This document shows positions 38,258 through 46,849 of a DNA stretch of 64,000 nt, piece after piece. Position 1 is the first letter of the stretch, and each line of letters begins with the position of its first letter. The stretch comes from Merdicola sp963557785 (lineage in GTDB: Bacteria; Bacillota; Clostridia; TANB77; CAG-508), in contig CAUWBF010000003.1 in NCBI GenBank assembly GCA_963557785.1, positions 134,675 to 198,674 on the forward strand, read 5' to 3'. Position numbers and translations under genes: made by a program. The notes beneath the pieces are model-generated. The model made no database searches, had not been told where the DNA came from, and saw only the letters and a program-made list of their open reading frames with translations.

Positions 38258-38494
38258 CTACTTATTTACCCATGAAGTCTTAATCTTCTCCCACTCGATA
38301 GTTGCAAGAACAAGTTCTGCATTGTTATCTAGAACATAAATCGGTGTGCTGTAGCTTGGTATTGAGAGCTTTGTAGCTTTCTTGCTTAATGTGTCTTCTA
38401 TAAACCGATTAACTGCAGAAACGCTACCTTTGATTTCGGTTACTTTGTCGACTCCAGGGCTAAGCAAAATAATTGTTGTTAAAACGTCATCCAT
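38258..38494 (-). CDS. Unknown 78-aa protein with higher-GC codon use
   Basis: I do not recognise the family. AAAGGAGG lies 8 bases before the ATG. The protein is small and soluble with a probable beta-alpha-beta pattern (TTIILLSPGVDKVTEIKGS, then a helix AVNRFIEDTLSKKA, then IYVLDNNAELVLATIEWE). Codons such as CGG, CCG, GTC and GAC are unlike its neighbours. It has its own promoter and terminator, and a palindrome touches the ribosome site. It shares these features with the genes at 26612 and 29745. Confidence 0.75.
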   Translation of the reverse strand: MDDVLTTIILLSPGVDKVTEIKGSVSAVNRFIEDTLSKKATKLSIPSYSTPIYVLDNNAELVLATIEWEKIKTSWVNK

Positions 38495-38508
38495 ATCTGT
38501 TTCCTCCT

Positions 38509-38523
38509 TTGAGCATTGCTCAA
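38509..38523 (-). promoter_or_regulatory. Palindrome abutting the ribosome site of the 78-aa gene
   Basis: TTGAGC-ATT-GCTCAA is a perfect inverted repeat whose end merges with AAAGGAGG on the minus strand. It could be an operator or an mRNA hairpin affecting translation. Confidence 0.5.
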
Positions 38524-38555
38524 TTTTTAGTTTTTATTTGCGTGTCTACATAATT

Positions 38556-38584
38556 ATTTTATCATATTTTTATGCTTTTGTAAA
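38556..38584 (-). promoter_or_regulatory. Promoter of the 78-aa gene
   Basis: TTTACA, 17 bases, TAAAAT on the minus strand. Confidence 0.65.
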
Positions 38585-38586
38585 TT

Positions 38587-38650
38587 AAAAGAGATTAGAT
38601 ATTATGAAGTGACCCACGAATCGTTCACTTCAATTGTTCTAACCTCTTTT
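38587..38650 (-). terminator. Two-tier stem terminator of prfA
   Basis: An outer 13-bp stem (AAAAGAGGTTAGA arm, one G-U) encloses an inner 8-bp stem (TGAAGTGA/TCACTTCA) and a 12-base loop. CTCTTTTAATTT follows on the minus strand. Confidence 0.75.
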
Positions 38651-38659
38651 ATTATCTCA

Positions 38660-39721
38660 TTATTCATCAGATCCTTTTAGCCTTTCTGCTCTATCTGCTG
38701 CAATTAAACTATCTATCATTTCATCTAAATTTCCATTTAGGAAATCTTCCATCTGATATATACTTAATCCTATTCTATGATCTGTTATACGTCCTTGAGG
38801 ATAATTGTATGTACGTATTTTTTCACTTCTATCCCCGCTACCTACTTGTGATTTTCTCTCATTTGCAAGTTCGGCATCTTGTTTTGCTTTTTCTTGTTCA
38901 TATAGCCTAGATCTTAATAGTTTCATAGCATATTCTCTATTCTGTACTTGAGATCTTTCTGTTTGACATTCTACTACCATTCCTGTTGGTTCGTGTATAA
39001 GTCTTACTGCTGATGATGTTTTATTTACGTGTTGTCCTCCAGCTCCTGAAGCTCTAAAAACTTCCATCTTTATATCTGCTGGATTTATTTCTATATCTAC
39101 ATCTTCTACTACTGGTAATACAGCTACTGTTGCTGTAGATGTATGTATTCTACCACTACTTTCGGTATCTGGTACTCTTTGTACTCTGTGCACTCCACTT
39201 TCGAATTTTAATCTACTATATGCACCTTTACCTGTTATCATAAATGAAACTTCTTTATATCCACCTAGCCCAGTTTCGTTCTCATTTAATATTTCTAGTT
39301 TCCAATGTTTCTTTTCTGAGTACATTGAATACATTCTAAATAGTGTTCCTGCAAATAGTGCTGCTTCTTCTCCACCAGCACCGCCTCTTATTTCACATAT
39401 GATATTTTTATCATCATCTTTATCTTTTGGAATTAAAAGAATTTTTAATTCTTCTTCTATTTTAGCTAAATTCTCTTTAGATTCATAATATTCGGCTTCT
39501 GCTAACTCTTTTAATTCTTTGTCTTCCATCATTTCTTTTGCATCTTCCATTGTTTGGCTTGTTTTTTTATATTCTCTATATTTTTCAACTATGTCAGATA
39601 TTTCTGCATGCTCTTTCATGTATTTTTGCCATTCACTAGTTCTAGAAATAACTTCGGGATCACTAATAAGTTTTGTTAACTCATCATATCTTTTTTCTAC
39701 GGCTTCTAGTTTTTGAAACAT
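38660..39721 (-). CDS. prfA: Peptide chain release factor 1
   Basis: RF1 releases the peptide at UAA and UAG. The 353-aa protein has the catalytic GGQ in ASGAGGQHVNKTSSAVRL and the stop-recognition region with normal length. An upstream TTG at 39739 would overlap the GAGGAG ribosome site, which serves the ATG at 39721. It is usually followed by prmC; here it is followed by a strong terminator, so prmC is elsewhere. Confidence 0.96.
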   Translation of the reverse strand: MFQKLEAVEKRYDELTKLISDPEVISRTSEWQKYMKEHAEISDIVEKYREYKKTSQTMEDAKEMMEDKELKELAEAEYYESKENLAKIEEELKILLIPKDKDDDKNIICEIRGGAGGEEAALFAGTLFRMYSMYSEKKHWKLEILNENETGLGGYKEVSFMITGKGAYSRLKFESGVHRVQRVPDTESSGRIHTSTATVAVLPVVEDVDIEINPADIKMEVFRASGAGGQHVNKTSSAVRLIHEPTGMVVECQTERSQVQNREYAMKLLRSRLYEQEKAKQDAELANERKSQVGSGDRSEKIRTYNYPQGRITDHRIGLSIYQMEDFLNGNLDEMIDSLIAADRAERLKGSDE

Positions 39722-39786
39722 AATTTTATCTCCTCTCAATATTACTATGGTATTATATACGATTTTTATATATTTTTCAAGACCTT

Positions 39787-39814
39787 AAAAACAAGAGCTT
39801 ACGCTCTTGTTTTT
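39787..39814 (-). terminator. Terminator of the Wzz/tyrosine-kinase gene
   Basis: A 12-bp perfect stem (AAAAACAAGAGC arm) with a 4-base loop overlaps the stop codon region and gives a T-run on the minus strand. Confidence 0.85.
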
Positions 39815-42344
39815 ATTTTGTTCCAGATAGAATTTGAGAAATAATTTCGTTATTTTCTTCCATATTTTCTTCTAATATGTAATTATTTCTTTTTTCATTT
39901 TCTTTTTTATTAAAGAATGCAAATACTTTTTTATTCTTGCTTCTATTTTTAATTTTTTCATAATCAATTGCATATTTATTTTCTTCTCTTTTTTTAGGTT
40001 CTGCTTTTTGTATTTTTAATTCTTTTATAATTATTGTATTTTCAGGAACAATATTTTTTGCAGTTTCTTTTATTTCTTCTTTTACTGGTATATCTATTTT
40101 CTCTTCTACAGAATTTATATATTCTTGAATTTCTAATATTTTCTCTTGTTTTTTTATATTGTCAAACTTATTATTTTCATCAATTTTTGTTCTATTTTCT
40201 TTTTGTAAATCTTCTATTTTATTTAATAGATTATTAATTTGATTTTGATTATTTTTTTGCATTTCTATAAATTGTTCTTGTAATTTTTTAATCTCATCTT
40301 CATAATTTCTTTTTTCATCAATTTCTTTTAGTTTTTCTCTATATTCTAATTGTTCATTTTGTATATTATCAACTTCTTGTTTATATCTATTTTTTAACTC
40401 TTCTGATGCCTTTTTGGCTATTGTTTGATTTCTTTTTAAATTAGTTATTTCTTTTTTATTTTCAGTTGTCTTATTTTTTATTAAATTAATTTCTTGCTCA
40501 TCATTATTTTGTTTTTTATTTAATTCTTCTATATTTTCTTTAAACCCTTTTATTTCTTTTTTATTTATAGTTTGATTTCTTTTTAAATTAGTTATCTCTT
40601 TTTTATTTTCTTGTTGCTTATTTTTTAATTCTATTAATTCTTGTTCATATCTATTTTGGTCATTTTTTATTTGTTCTAAATCATCTCTATAACTATTTTT
40701 AATATTGTCTATTTTATCTAGAATAGATTCTGCTTTTTCCTCTTTATTTAACAATATGTTTAATGTGTTTTTCATCAAAACTTTGTATAAGCTTTTTAAC
40801 TCTTTTATCTCGTTACTATTTTCTTTTATTTGTTTTGAATTTTTTATAGAATTTTTGCTATTTTCTTGTATATTATTTTCCTGTACTTCTTCTATTTTTT
40901 TATCTATTTTAATATCTTTTAAATACAATTTATTTTTTAATAAATCTTCTTCTACTTTATTTTCTATTTTAGTAGTTTCAGTTAATTGCTCTGGATGACC
41001 ATAATAATATTTATTTTTGTACTCTTTTTTATTTTCTGTCATTTTATTTATTATTACACCACTAACATTGCCACCTACTAATTTTATTGATTTTTCTGTT
41101 TCTAATAAATTAGTTATTTTTGTTGTTTTATTTGATGTTACTATTACTGTTGTATCTACTGCTTTTGATAATATAACACTGTCTGTTACTAGCATACATG
41201 GTGCACTATCACATATTACTATGTCATATACAGTGTTTAATGTGTATAATAATTTTTTCATATTTTCTGATGCTAACAATTCTGATGGATTTGGTGGCAC
41301 AATTCCTGATGTCATTACATATAAATTTGGTATTTCTGTTTTATTTATATATTCATTTATATTGATTTTATTTTTCTCATTATTTATATCTGATAGTAAA
41401 TTTGATAAACCTTTTCTATTTTCTATGTTGAAGATTTTTTGTAATCTTCCTTTTCTCATATCTGTGTCTATAAATATTACTTTTTTTCCAGATTGTGCAA
41501 ATGTAACTGCTAAATTTGAAGAAATAAAGCTTTTTCCTTCTCCCATATAACCACTAGTAATTAATATTGTTTTTAATTTTTTATTTTGTATTGAATACAT
41601 AATGTTTGTTCTAAGTGTTTTAAATGATTCTGCTATTATTGATTTAGGTTCATTTTTTGTTATTAATTCGCTCTCATTTTTTGTATTTGTTAATGGAATT
41701 GTGGATAATACTGTTAGATCTGTGTATGTTTCCACATCTTTTTCACTTTTTATCGTTGTATCTAATAAATATATTATTCCTATTAATACTGTTGATACTC
41801 CTATTCCGGCAATTACAAATATTATTATATCTTTAATATGATTTACGTTGTATGGTATCTCTGTTTTTTCTGCGAAATCCATTATATGTACATTGCTTAT
41901 ATTATATAATGTACTTACTTCTTTTGAAAATATATCAAATAATTCATTAGCAATTTTTGCAGCTAATTCACTATCTTTATTTGATACTGATATTTTTAAT
42001 ACTTCAGTATTTTTTACTGCTTCTACTGAAATTTGTTTAGATAGTTCACTTTCAGATATATTTAAATTTAGGTTCTCTACTACTTGTTTTAGCACTTTAT
42101 TGCTTTTTGCAATATTTGAATATGTAGAAATTAAATTTTGATTTATTGTTATATCTTTCTGAGTGATTGATTCACTATCTTCTGAATTTTGTACCAATAC
42201 AAAAGTAGCAGTTGATTTATACATCGGAGTTTTATAATTAAAACTGTATATATAACCAATTGCTATAAATATCATTAATATTATTATTATAAATTTCTTA
42301 TTATTTGAAACAATTTTTAGTAATCTATTTATATCATTATTCAT
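39813..42344 (-). CDS. Fused Wzz/BY-kinase (capsule-type tyrosine kinase) with long coiled-coil tail
   Basis: Such proteins control polysaccharide chain length and export through cycles of tyrosine autophosphorylation. The 843-aa protein has a Wzz part with two membrane helices (about 17-35 and 172-194). The kinase domain (about 225-440) has Walker A SGYMGEGKS (264-272), Walker A' VIFIDTDMR (289-297) and Walker B IVICDSAP (375-382). A short Tyr cluster (YKNKYYY, 442-448) follows. About 390 extra residues then form a charged coiled coil with a duplicated unit containing NKKEITNLKRNQTI at two sites. Normal family members end soon after the Tyr cluster. No polysaccharide genes are adjacent. Confidence 0.88.
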   Translation of the reverse strand: MNNDINRLLKIVSNNKKFIIIILMIFIAIGYIYSFNYKTPMYKSTATFVLVQNSEDSESITQKDITINQNLISTYSNIAKSNKVLKQVVENLNLNISESELSKQISVEAVKNTEVLKISVSNKDSELAAKIANELFDIFSKEVSTLYNISNVHIMDFAEKTEIPYNVNHIKDIIIFVIAGIGVSTVLIGIIYLLDTTIKSEKDVETYTDLTVLSTIPLTNTKNESELITKNEPKSIIAESFKTLRTNIMYSIQNKKLKTILITSGYMGEGKSFISSNLAVTFAQSGKKVIFIDTDMRKGRLQKIFNIENRKGLSNLLSDINNEKNKININEYINKTEIPNLYVMTSGIVPPNPSELLASENMKKLLYTLNTVYDIVICDSAPCMLVTDSVILSKAVDTTVIVTSNKTTKITNLLETEKSIKLVGGNVSGVIINKMTENKKEYKNKYYYGHPEQLTETTKIENKVEEDLLKNKLYLKDIKIDKKIEEVQENNIQENSKNSIKNSKQIKENSNEIKELKSLYKVLMKNTLNILLNKEEKAESILDKIDNIKNSYRDDLEQIKNDQNRYEQELIELKNKQQENKKEITNLKRNQTINKKEIKGFKENIEELNKKQNNDEQEINLIKNKTTENKKEITNLKRNQTIAKKASEELKNRYKQEVDNIQNEQLEYREKLKEIDEKRNYEDEIKKLQEQFIEMQKNNQNQINNLLNKIEDLQKENRTKIDENNKFDNIKKQEKILEIQEYINSVEEKIDIPVKEEIKETAKNIVPENTIIIKELKIQKAEPKKREENKYAIDYEKIKNRSKNKKVFAFFNKKENEKRNNYILEENMEENNEIISQILSGTK

Positions 42345-42362
42345 AACAAATCACCGATTCCA

Positions 42363-42391
42363 TTTTAACATATTATGGTAACTTATGTCAA
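42363..42391 (-). promoter_or_regulatory. Promoter of the Wzz/tyrosine-kinase gene
   Basis: TTGACA, 17 bases, TTAAAA on the minus strand. Confidence 0.6.
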
Positions 42392-42466
42392 GTTTATGTA
42401 AATCTTTTATCGTTTTTGAATATTTTAGCTTTGTTTTATTTATACTAATTTTATTGGAGGTATTTT

Positions 42467-44005
42467 ATGAAGTCTTATTGGATAGAATCTATTAATTTTC
42501 CTAAATTTTCGTCGTTAAATAAAAATATTACTTGTGATGTTTGTATTGTAGGCGGTGGAATTACTGGAATTACTTTAGCTTATTTATTATCTAAAAAAAA
42601 TATAAAAGTTGCTTTATTAGAAAAAGATAGGCTCGCTTGTTCAACTACTGGAAATACTACTGCTAAAGTAACTTCTCAGCATGGACTTTTTTATTCTTAT
42701 TTAGAAAATAGCTATGGAATCGATTATGCAAAACGTTATCTAGAAGCTAATGAAAATTCTATTTTAGATATAGAAAATATTATTAATGAAGAAAATATTA
42801 ATTGTGATTTTGAAATGCAAGACTCATATGTTTTTACCGAACAAACTAAATATATTAATCAAATTAAAGATGAACAAAAAACTTTAAATAAATTAGGATT
42901 CAATTCTGAATATTTAACATCTGTTCCTTTACCTATTGAAGTAGAAGCTGCTATTAAGTTTCCAAATCAAGCACAATTTCATCCTAGAAAATATTTACAT
43001 GGTTTAATAAATTGTATTAAAAATAATGACGGTCTTATATTTGAAAATTCTGCTGTTGTAGATATTAAAAAGCAAAATAATACTTATACTACTTTTGCTA
43101 ATAATTATAGTGTTAGTTCAAAGTATGTAGTTATGGCAACTAAATATCCTTTCATTAATATTCCTGGTTTTTATTTTATGAAAATGTATCAGAGTACGTC
43201 ATATGCTATTGCTGTTGAAACTTCTTGTGAATTATTTAACGGTATATATATTAATGTTGAAGTTCCTACAATGTCTTTTCGTACTATTAAAAATAATGGT
43301 AAAAAGTTACTTCTAATTGCTGGAAGTGATCATAAAACTGGCGCAAAAATAGATTTATCAAATGCTTATGATTCTCTAGAAGATATTGCTAAGAAAATGT
43401 ATCCTGACGCAGTTATAAAATATAAATGGAATACTGAGGATTGCATTTCTTTAGATAAACTTCCATATGTTGGTGTATATTCAAATTTATATCCAAATAT
43501 GTTTGTTGCTACTGGATTTAAAAAATGGGGAATAACTACTTCAAATATTGCTGCTCATATTATATGTGATAATATTTTAGGAATCAAAAATATTAATGAT
43601 GACCTTTTTACTTCTACTAGAGTTAATCCTATTAAAAATTCGTCCGAATTAAAAAATATGATAAAGGAAAGTACTTATTCTTTAGTTATTAATAAATGTA
43701 GACCTGTAAATGACGCAGACGTAATTAATAATATTATAGAATTAAAACAAAAGCTACCTGTTGAACAAGGAAAAATATTTTCTATTAATGGTAAAAAAGT
43801 AGGAGTTTATAAAGATAAAAATGATACTATTTTTGCAATAAAGCCTATTTGTTCACATTTAGGTTGTGAACTTAGTTTTAATAATATTTCTAAGACTTGG
43901 GATTGTCCTTGTCATGGTTCTAGATTCGACTATAAGGGAAATTGTATTTATGGTCCAAGTGTTAAAGGCTTAGCTGTAATTGACCTTTTAAATTTAAATG
44001 ATTAA
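42467..44005 (+). CDS. FAD-dependent oxidoreductase (DAO family) with C-terminal Rieske domain
   Basis: The 512-aa protein has an N-terminal dinucleotide fold (CDVCIVGGGITGITLAYLL), the DAO-type substrate domain, and a C-terminal Rieske 2Fe-2S domain with CSHLGC (Cys462, His464) and CPCHGS (Cys480, His483), which has exactly the expected spacing. Electrons would pass between FAD and the cluster. Homologues of this fusion occur in Bacilli and Clostridia; the substrate is unknown. GGAGG lies 9 bases before the ATG. It is not in an obvious operon. Confidence 0.92.
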   Translation: MKSYWIESINFPKFSSLNKNITCDVCIVGGGITGITLAYLLSKKNIKVALLEKDRLACSTTGNTTAKVTSQHGLFYSYLENSYGIDYAKRYLEANENSILDIENIINEENINCDFEMQDSYVFTEQTKYINQIKDEQKTLNKLGFNSEYLTSVPLPIEVEAAIKFPNQAQFHPRKYLHGLINCIKNNDGLIFENSAVVDIKKQNNTYTTFANNYSVSSKYVVMATKYPFINIPGFYFMKMYQSTSYAIAVETSCELFNGIYINVEVPTMSFRTIKNNGKKLLLIAGSDHKTGAKIDLSNAYDSLEDIAKKMYPDAVIKYKWNTEDCISLDKLPYVGVYSNLYPNMFVATGFKKWGITTSNIAAHIICDNILGIKNINDDLFTSTRVNPIKNSSELKNMIKESTYSLVINKCRPVNDADVINNIIELKQKLPVEQGKIFSINGKKVGVYKDKNDTIFAIKPICSHLGCELSFNNISKTWDCPCHGSRFDYKGNCIYGPSVKGLAVIDLLNLND

Positions 44006-44019
44006 TTTATATTTTTATG

Positions 44020-44048
44020 TTGACTTGAATTGTTTCGTATGCTATAAT
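44020..44048 (+). promoter_or_regulatory. Promoter of the GNAT gene
   Basis: TTGACT, 17 bases, TATAAT. Transcription should start near 44055. Confidence 0.8.
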
Positions 44049-44062
44049 TCTATTAATTTTTT

Positions 44063-44094
44063 AGATGGTTACCCTTGTGTCCATCTATTTTTTT
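44063..44094 (+). terminator. Leader terminator (possible attenuator) before the GNAT gene
   Basis: AGATGG and CCATCT flank a 12-base loop and are followed by A and seven T. It lies inside the leader, within about 40 bases of the expected transcription start and before the GNAT ribosome site. Confidence 0.6.
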
Positions 44095-44121
44095 AGAATT
44101 TATTTTTGAAAGGAGATGGAA

Positions 44122-44598
44122 ATGGCTAAAATAATAGAATATAGCAAAGAATACGAAGAAAAAACAAAACAACTTTATACAGATGTTTTAATTGAAGAAT
44201 TTGAATTTGAACTTTTCAGAGATGAAATTTTAAATGAGGACTTAGAATATTATATGCAAGATGGTGGAAAACTATGGTTAGCTGTAGATGATGAAGATAA
44301 TGTCGTTGCTACTATGGCAATAGATAAGAAAACACCTGATACAGTTGATTTAAGAAAAGTTTATATGAATAAAGATTACAGAGGAACTGGTTTAGCTAGT
44401 ACAATGTTTGATAATGCAATGGAATTTTGTAAAGAACATAATTATAAAAGAGTTCTACTTGGTACATATCAAAGATTAGGAAGAGCTATAGGTTTTTATC
44501 AAAAAAAGGGATTCAAAGAATATTTTGATGAAGATAAAGAAATTACAGAGTTAGGAGAGAGGCTTTTTGCTTTAGATTTATGTGATCTACAAGCTTAA
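44122..44598 (+). CDS. GNAT-family N-acetyltransferase
   Basis: GNAT enzymes move an acetyl group from acetyl-CoA to an amine. The 158-aa protein shows the acetyl-CoA loop around VYMNKDYRGTGLASTMFDNA (Q/RxxGxG/A as YRGTGLA) and a C-terminal Tyr-rich strand (RAIGFYQKKGFKEY). AGGAG lies 6 bases before the ATG at 44122; the ATG at 44116 touches it. The substrate is unknown. A terminator-like hairpin sits in its leader. Confidence 0.88.
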   Translation: MAKIIEYSKEYEEKTKQLYTDVLIEEFEFELFRDEILNEDLEYYMQDGGKLWLAVDDEDNVVATMAIDKKTPDTVDLRKVYMNKDYRGTGLASTMFDNAMEFCKEHNYKRVLLGTYQRLGRAIGFYQKKGFKEYFDEDKEITELGERLFALDLCDLQA

Positions 44599-44630
44599 AA
44601 CAATTATTATGAATAAAAATATAAAAGAAT

Positions 44631-44666
44631 AAGAAGATGTTCTATATTATAATAGAATATCTTCTT
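44631..44666 (+). terminator. Terminator of the GNAT gene
   Basis: A 15-bp stem with one G-U (AAGAAGATGTTCTAT arm) is followed by GTTTTTATT. It can also serve the convergent gene at 44685. Confidence 0.8.
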
Positions 44667-44684
44667 GTTTTTATTACATAAAAA

Positions 44685-45185
44685 TTATTTATTATTATTT
44701 TTTATTGCAATAAAAGTAGAAATTATAGATACAATATTAGATATAATTCCTGATATTGAAAATACAAATATATTATATATTAGCCAAAAAAAGTAGCATA
44801 AAAATGCTGCTTTTTTTACAGTTAATTCATTACCATTCCATATAGGTATAAGATATATAATTGCTGCAAGAATTGGAAATATAGACCATATATCATTATA
44901 TGTTAAAATTCCAGCTAGTATATATATCATTAAAAATATTAATAAAATTATTTTTGATGATAATATTTTATTTTTTCTTTTATTAATAATTATTATATCT
45001 CTAAATATTGCTATTATCTTCGTTATACATCCACTAAACGCTCCTAGTAAAATATAATGTAATAAATTTAATATGTTCGATATTACCATACTAAAAAGTA
45101 TCTTTTCTTTTTTATCTCTATGATATGCTATTAATGAAATTATAAATGCACTAATTCCAATTGTTTGTGCTATGCAATATATCAT
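44685..45185 (-). CDS. YgjV-like integral membrane protein
   Basis: The 166-aa protein is almost all hydrophobic with five or six membrane helices; it resembles the YgjV inner-membrane family (PF10688), with paired Tyr/Asn-rich loops (SNILNLLHYILLGAFSG). Function is unknown. The longer ORF up to 45296 runs through the displaced tRNA terminator and the attachment site, so I use the ATG at 45185, with AGAGG 11 bases upstream. The gene once lay directly downstream of tRNA-Pro; the integrated element now separates them, and no clear own promoter is visible. Confidence 0.7.
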   Translation of the reverse strand: MIYCIAQTIGISAFIISLIAYHRDKKEKILFSMVISNILNLLHYILLGAFSGCITKIIAIFRDIIIINKRKNKILSSKIILLIFLMIYILAGILTYNDIWSIFPILAAIIYLIPIWNGNELTVKKAAFLCYFFWLIYNIFVFSISGIISNIVSIISTFIAIKNNNK

Positions 45186-45234
45186 TTTATATCTAACCTC
45201 TTTTATTTCTTTAAATACTTCAACCTTATATATA

Positions 45235-45268
45235 AAAAAGAAGAATTCAAAAGAATTCTTCTTTTTTT
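45235..45268 (-). terminator. Displaced terminator of tRNA-Pro
   Basis: A perfect 15-bp stem (AAAAAAGAAGAATTC arm) with a 4-base loop has T-runs on both sides. It begins directly after the CCA-like end of the left attachment core, exactly where a tRNA terminator would lie before integration. Confidence 0.8.
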
Positions 45269-45281
45269 GGTCGAGGCGACT
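45269..45281. other. Attachment site at left end of element
   Basis: It matches the last 13 bases of tRNA-Pro, including CCA, with one C/T difference. On the minus strand the adjoining bases make CGAGG-loop-CCTCG followed by ACCA, a small mimic of the tRNA acceptor stem. Confidence 0.75.
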
Positions 45282-45336
45282 ACCTCGAAAAAACACATAT
45301 CTATTGCAATTACTGCATTTTCTTAATCAAACATAA

Positions 45337-45362
45337 TTCTTGAAATTTGACCTTGAAATTTT
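45337..45362. repeat. Left arm-type repeats (putative integrase arm sites)
   Basis: TTCTTGAAATTT (45337-45348) and CCTTGAAATTTT (45351-45362) are tandem copies. The same motif recurs at the right end (54331-54413). Confidence 0.6.
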
Positions 45363-45401
45363 CTAGTAATTTTTTATCTATTCAATTAACTTCAATTTTG
45401 C

Positions 45402-46733
45402 TTACATCTCACTTATTCCATCTGTTACATAATTTATATATTTTTCTTTCTCTTTTCTTTGATAAAAGTTAAAAACTTTTCCATATTCATTAATGGTTGT
45501 CTGAATATCATGATGTCCCATTAATGTTTGAAGTACAGGTAGAGAAATTCCTGCTTCGATACATCTTGTTGCAAAAGTATGTCTTAACCTGTGTGAACTA
45601 AATTCTTTCCAATAACTTAGTCCAATTTCTTTTGCAACTCTTTTTAAATAACTATTTACACTACTTTCTAAAATAAGTGAGCCGTTTTCTTGACAGAATA
45701 ATAATTTTTCTTTGTTATTTTCATTAGCTTCTGCATTTGCAATAGCCTCTATAACATTATTTTTGAAAACATCATTAATCTGAACAAGTCTAGCACCGTC
45801 TTTTGTTTGAGATAAGGCAGAATCATGTATGTATGGTTTATGATTTTCATCATGTGTTAGTATTTTACTAACAGAAATGGTATTACTATGAATATCAACA
45901 TCTGAAGTATTTAATGCTAATGTTTCTCCTAACCTCATTCCAGTGTACAATTCAATCAAGACAAGATTTCTATATGGATGAGTATCGGTAATTAGATATT
46001 GTTTAAATCTTTTTTCTTCATCAAATGTCATTGGATTAACTTGTTTTGTAGCAATTTTACTTTGAGTTTTCTCAATTTTATTAAATCCTCTAAAAAAGTT
46101 CTTTTTAATATAATCATTTTCTTCAGCATAATCATAGATTCTTACTAACATTCCATAATCTTTTTTTATTATAGAATTTGACTTATCTCTTTCATCTTCC
46201 AAGAAACTTTCAATACTTTCTTTTTTTACTTTCTCAATAGGAATATTGGAAAACTCATATGAATTTATTCTTTTCAATGTACTCATATTTGTTCTATATG
46301 CATTTGTTCCAATTTTGCCTCTGGATTTTTTTATTTCTTCCATTTGGCAACCTAAGCTATATATTGTTACCATTGTTTTTTGAACAATATTTTTAGGTAA
46401 TCCATTTCTTTTTACATCATCTTTAAATTGATAAAGCTTATATAGTGCCTCGTCTTCAGTCTTTCCAGTAAAAGTTTTTTTAATTTCTTTTCCTGTTTGT
46501 GGACTTCTACCTAAATTTAATATTGCTTTTGAACATGAAGAAATATAGAAAATATCACATTCTGTAGCATTTGCACAATTTTTACATATAGAGCATTTTG
46601 AAAGTTTTTTTCTATTGCTACAAATTGACCTATCTTTACAATTCTTACAAGTTGGACAGATAGGTAAAGAATTTACTTTCTTTTTTGTTTTTATTGTGTA
46701 TGTTCCAACTGTAATTCCTTTTGAGTGTTGCAT
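45402..46733 (-). CDS. int: Tyrosine site-specific integrase with Cys-rich N-terminus
   Basis: It would catalyse integration and excision at tRNA-Pro. The 443-aa protein has a core-binding domain (about 110-215) and a catalytic domain (about 235-430) with the Arg in TGMRLGE, HRLRHTFAT, GHH and the nucleophile Tyr in INEYGKV. The first 75 residues are unusual: they contain CPTCKNCKDRSIC and CSICKNCANATEC, which look like two zinc-binding knuckles. AAGGAGG precedes the ATG. It is probably co-transcribed with the upstream excisionase. Confidence 0.93.
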   Translation of the reverse strand: MQHSKGITVGTYTIKTKKKVNSLPICPTCKNCKDRSICSNRKKLSKCSICKNCANATECDIFYISSCSKAILNLGRSPQTGKEIKKTFTGKTEDEALYKLYQFKDDVKRNGLPKNIVQKTMVTIYSLGCQMEEIKKSRGKIGTNAYRTNMSTLKRINSYEFSNIPIEKVKKESIESFLEDERDKSNSIIKKDYGMLVRIYDYAEENDYIKKNFFRGFNKIEKTQSKIATKQVNPMTFDEEKRFKQYLITDTHPYRNLVLIELYTGMRLGETLALNTSDVDIHSNTISVSKILTHDENHKPYIHDSALSQTKDGARLVQINDVFKNNVIEAIANAEANENNKEKLLFCQENGSLILESSVNSYLKRVAKEIGLSYWKEFSSHRLRHTFATRCIEAGISLPVLQTLMGHHDIQTTINEYGKVFNFYQRKEKEKYINYVTDGISEM

Positions 46734-46849
46734 TTAGTACCTCCTTATTCTAGGAAGAACTACCCTGCTTTACTCTTGTACCATAAAATCTATGGTTATC
46801 GTGTATTTTAGGGTGTTCCTGTAAATAGTTACCTTATATATTAATTGCA
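46734..46849. other. Spacer between xis and int
   Basis: It contains an ACCATA-5-TATGGT inverted repeat (46781-46797) and the int ribosome site. No terminator is evident, so read-through from xis is likely. Confidence 0.4.

Noticed and set aside
45186..45296. Longer start of the YgjV-like protein
   Set aside because: The added residues would be encoded by the displaced terminator and the attachment site, and there is no ribosome site.
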